Shown here piece after piece: positions 62,683 to 64,000 of a DNA stretch of 64,000 nt. The position numbers and the translations under genes are program-made. The stretch is from positions 124,001-188,000 of the forward strand of contig NZ_JABBYO010000007.1 in the NCBI RefSeq assembly GCF_012958305.1. Reading direction: 5' to 3'. A model generated the notes under the pieces. The model did no database searches and was not told where the DNA came from. It worked only from the letters and a program-made list of their open reading frames with translations. How positions within the stretch are numbered: the stretch's first letter is position 1; each line of letters begins with the position of its first letter. The stretch comes from Tautonia rosea. GTDB taxonomy: Bacteria; Planctomycetota; Planctomycetia; Isosphaerales; Isosphaeraceae.

Positions 62683-63876
62683 ATGAACGCCCTTGGATCC
62701 AAACGTTTGCTGGTGATCCTCGTGGGACTGATCGCCTTCGGGGGCCTCGTGGTCGTCCTCGTCCCAAGTGACACCGCTCCCAGCGACGAAGACATCACCG
62801 TGACCCGTTCTTCTGAAGGGCACTGGGAGTCGGTCAGGCAAGCCCGGCGCATGCTCGACTCGGGACGCCCCGACCTGGCGTTCGACGCCGTCAAGGACAT
62901 TCGTGACCAGGAACCCGGTGCCGCCGAGGCCATGACCATCGCCGGCGTGGCCCTGTTCCGTCTGGGAGACCCGGTCGGTGCGCGCAGGGCGCTGGAAGTG
63001 GCCCTGAACCTCCAGCCGAATCAACCCGAAGCCGCCCGGGCCCTGGCGGCGCTCTGTCTCGACATGGGAGATACGACCCGGGGCCTCTCCGCCCTGGATA
63101 TGGCGGCCGATGCGGCTCCGAACGATGCCCGGCCCTGGGCCGACAAGGGCCGGGTGCATCTCGACCTCGGCGAATTCGACGAAGCCGTCCATGCCTTCAA
63201 CGAGGCCCTGAAACGCAATCCGGAACGTGAAGATGTCCGGCAGGGCCTGATCGTGAGCCTTCTGAAAAGCAACCGGGCGGAGGAAGCAACCGCCCGCGTG
63301 AAGGAAGCCCTGATCCGCAAGCCCGACGATCCGATGATGCTTGGCCTGGCTGCTCAGCATGCCTTCGCGTCGGGCGATCTCGACCGGGCCAGGCAAATGG
63401 CCGATCAGGCCCTTGAACTCGATCCCGACGCCGACGAGGCCCTGCTCGCCAGGGGACGGACCCACCACGCCTCGGACGATCTTCAGGAGGCCCTTGCCGA
63501 CCTCGAACGGTTCCTTGAACTGAGGCCGAACAACCTCTCGGCGCTGCAACTGCTTGGTCAGATCGAAGCGCGGCTCGGGCTGACCGAACGTGCTGCTCAG
63601 ACGGCCGATCGGCATCGAGCCGCCTACGAGCGAGCCGATCGGATGACCCGCCTCACCGAGCAGATCGCCGAGCAGCCCGATGATCCCGCCCCACGTTGGC
63701 AGATGGGTCAGATTGCTCTGGAGGGGGGCTCGACCGAACTGGCCCGCCGCTGTTTCCAGGCAGCCCTGATGCTCGATCCGGGATACCAGCCGGCCCGAGA
63801 CTCCCTGACCGCCCTCGATCAAGGGGGGCCGACCACCGATCCCAACGGCGTCCCGACGGCTTCACCAAACCTCTGA
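62683..63876 (+). CDS. Membrane-anchored TPR protein
   Basis: A 397-residue protein with an N-terminal transmembrane segment (RLLVILVGLIAFGGLVVVLV). From about residue 50 to the end it consists of about nine tetratricopeptide repeats, seen in AMTIAGVALFRLGDPVGARRAL, GRVHLDLGEFDEAVHAFNEALK, AQHAFASGDLDRARQMADQAL and QMGQIALEGGSTELARRCFQ. TPR domains bind partner proteins; none can be named. The last 25 residues are Pro/Thr-rich. It follows the DUF1559 gene by 95 bases, and the same order is common in planctomycetes. Confidence 0.9.
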   Translation: MNALGSKRLLVILVGLIAFGGLVVVLVPSDTAPSDEDITVTRSSEGHWESVRQARRMLDSGRPDLAFDAVKDIRDQEPGAAEAMTIAGVALFRLGDPVGARRALEVALNLQPNQPEAARALAALCLDMGDTTRGLSALDMAADAAPNDARPWADKGRVHLDLGEFDEAVHAFNEALKRNPEREDVRQGLIVSLLKSNRAEEATARVKEALIRKPDDPMMLGLAAQHAFASGDLDRARQMADQALELDPDADEALLARGRTHHASDDLQEALADLERFLELRPNNLSALQLLGQIEARLGLTERAAQTADRHRAAYERADRMTRLTEQIAEQPDDPAPRWQMGQIALEGGSTELARRCFQAALMLDPGYQPARDSLTALDQGGPTTDPNGVPTASPNL

Positions 63877-63912
63877 TCGCGTTGCCTTGGCTTGCCGTGC
63901 CATCAAGTGACG

Positions 63913-64000
63913 ATGAGCGCCGAAGGGTCGATCCCGCTCAATCAGGGCGGTCGTCTTCGGGACCTGGCAGAGAAAGGGCAGGGGAGGGCGGCGGCTGACC
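63913..64000 (+). CDS. Possible start of a further gene, cut by the window edge
   Basis: An ATG at 63913 opens a frame that stays open to the right edge (29 codons: SAEGSIPLNQGGRLRDLAEK and onward). It lies 36 bases after the TPR gene and continues the same strand, so it may be the next gene of that operon. There is no clear Shine-Dalgarno and too little sequence to judge identity. Confidence 0.3.
   Translation, partial: MSAEGSIPLNQGGRLRDLAEKGQGRAAAD

Overview
The window looks like a chromosomal segment of a high-GC planctomycete, most likely of the Isosphaeraceae. The grounds are a DUF1559 prepilin-like protein, a PEP-CTERM protein, an ECF sigma factor of the planctomycete/verrucomicrobial type beside a Ser/Thr kinase with TPR repeats, a formylglycine-type sulfatase, lipid A genes (lpxD, lpxI) and the strong GC bias at third codon positions. 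The family-level placement is inference. I found no rRNA, tRNA or CRISPR array.

Layout. 1-4062: the end of a TolC-like outer-membrane protein and a long Ig-like protein on the other strand. 4550-9037: a row of signalling genes (REC protein, REC-histidine kinase, REC with a degenerate GHKL-like tail, and a diadenylate-cyclase-like protein with an altered catalytic motif). 9041-9229: a heptamer repeat tract leading directly into miaA. 10566-12836: a tautomerase, a PEP-CTERM protein, a block of palindromic repeats and a PAS-GGDEF cyclase. 13077-14523: an intact IS4-type insertion sequence with 25-bp inverted ends and a 14-bp target duplication. 14766-23525: a hypothetical protein, a YrdC/phosphatase fusion, a DUF493 protein and a marR-MFP-RND efflux operon read from the minus strand.

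23836-28693: a beta-hydroxyacid dehydrogenase, an alkyltransferase-like DNA-repair protein behind lnt, an SDR enzyme and a small membrane protein. 28948-37070: a regulatory block with a Ser/Thr kinase-TPR protein, its ECF sigma factor, a REC-histidine kinase, a lone REC protein and a PAS kinase/LuxR regulator pair. 37211-43659: rhodanese, a TVP38-type membrane protein, a DUF3500 protein, then a plant-type ferredoxin-NADP reductase followed by two translationally coupled genes resembling NfnA/NfnB (SudB/SudA). 43719-57121: four GT-C-like membrane proteins, a sulfatase, a two-gene locus with a SctQ/FliN-type C-ring protein, a CX5R phosphatase and a GNAT acetyltransferase. 57370-64000: lpxD, lpxI, a glycine-rich membrane protein, a small lipoprotein, a DUF1559 protein, a TPR protein and the first codons of a further frame.

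The genes group into short operons. The main themes are envelope biogenesis (lnt, lpxD, lpxI, GT-C proteins, efflux), dense two-component and kinase signalling, and redox metabolism. The least conventional items are the DAC-like protein at 7622-9037, the degenerate GHKL tail at 6606-7436, the SctQ-like pair at 46876-49004, and the repeat elements near 9.1 kb and 11.6-11.8 kb.
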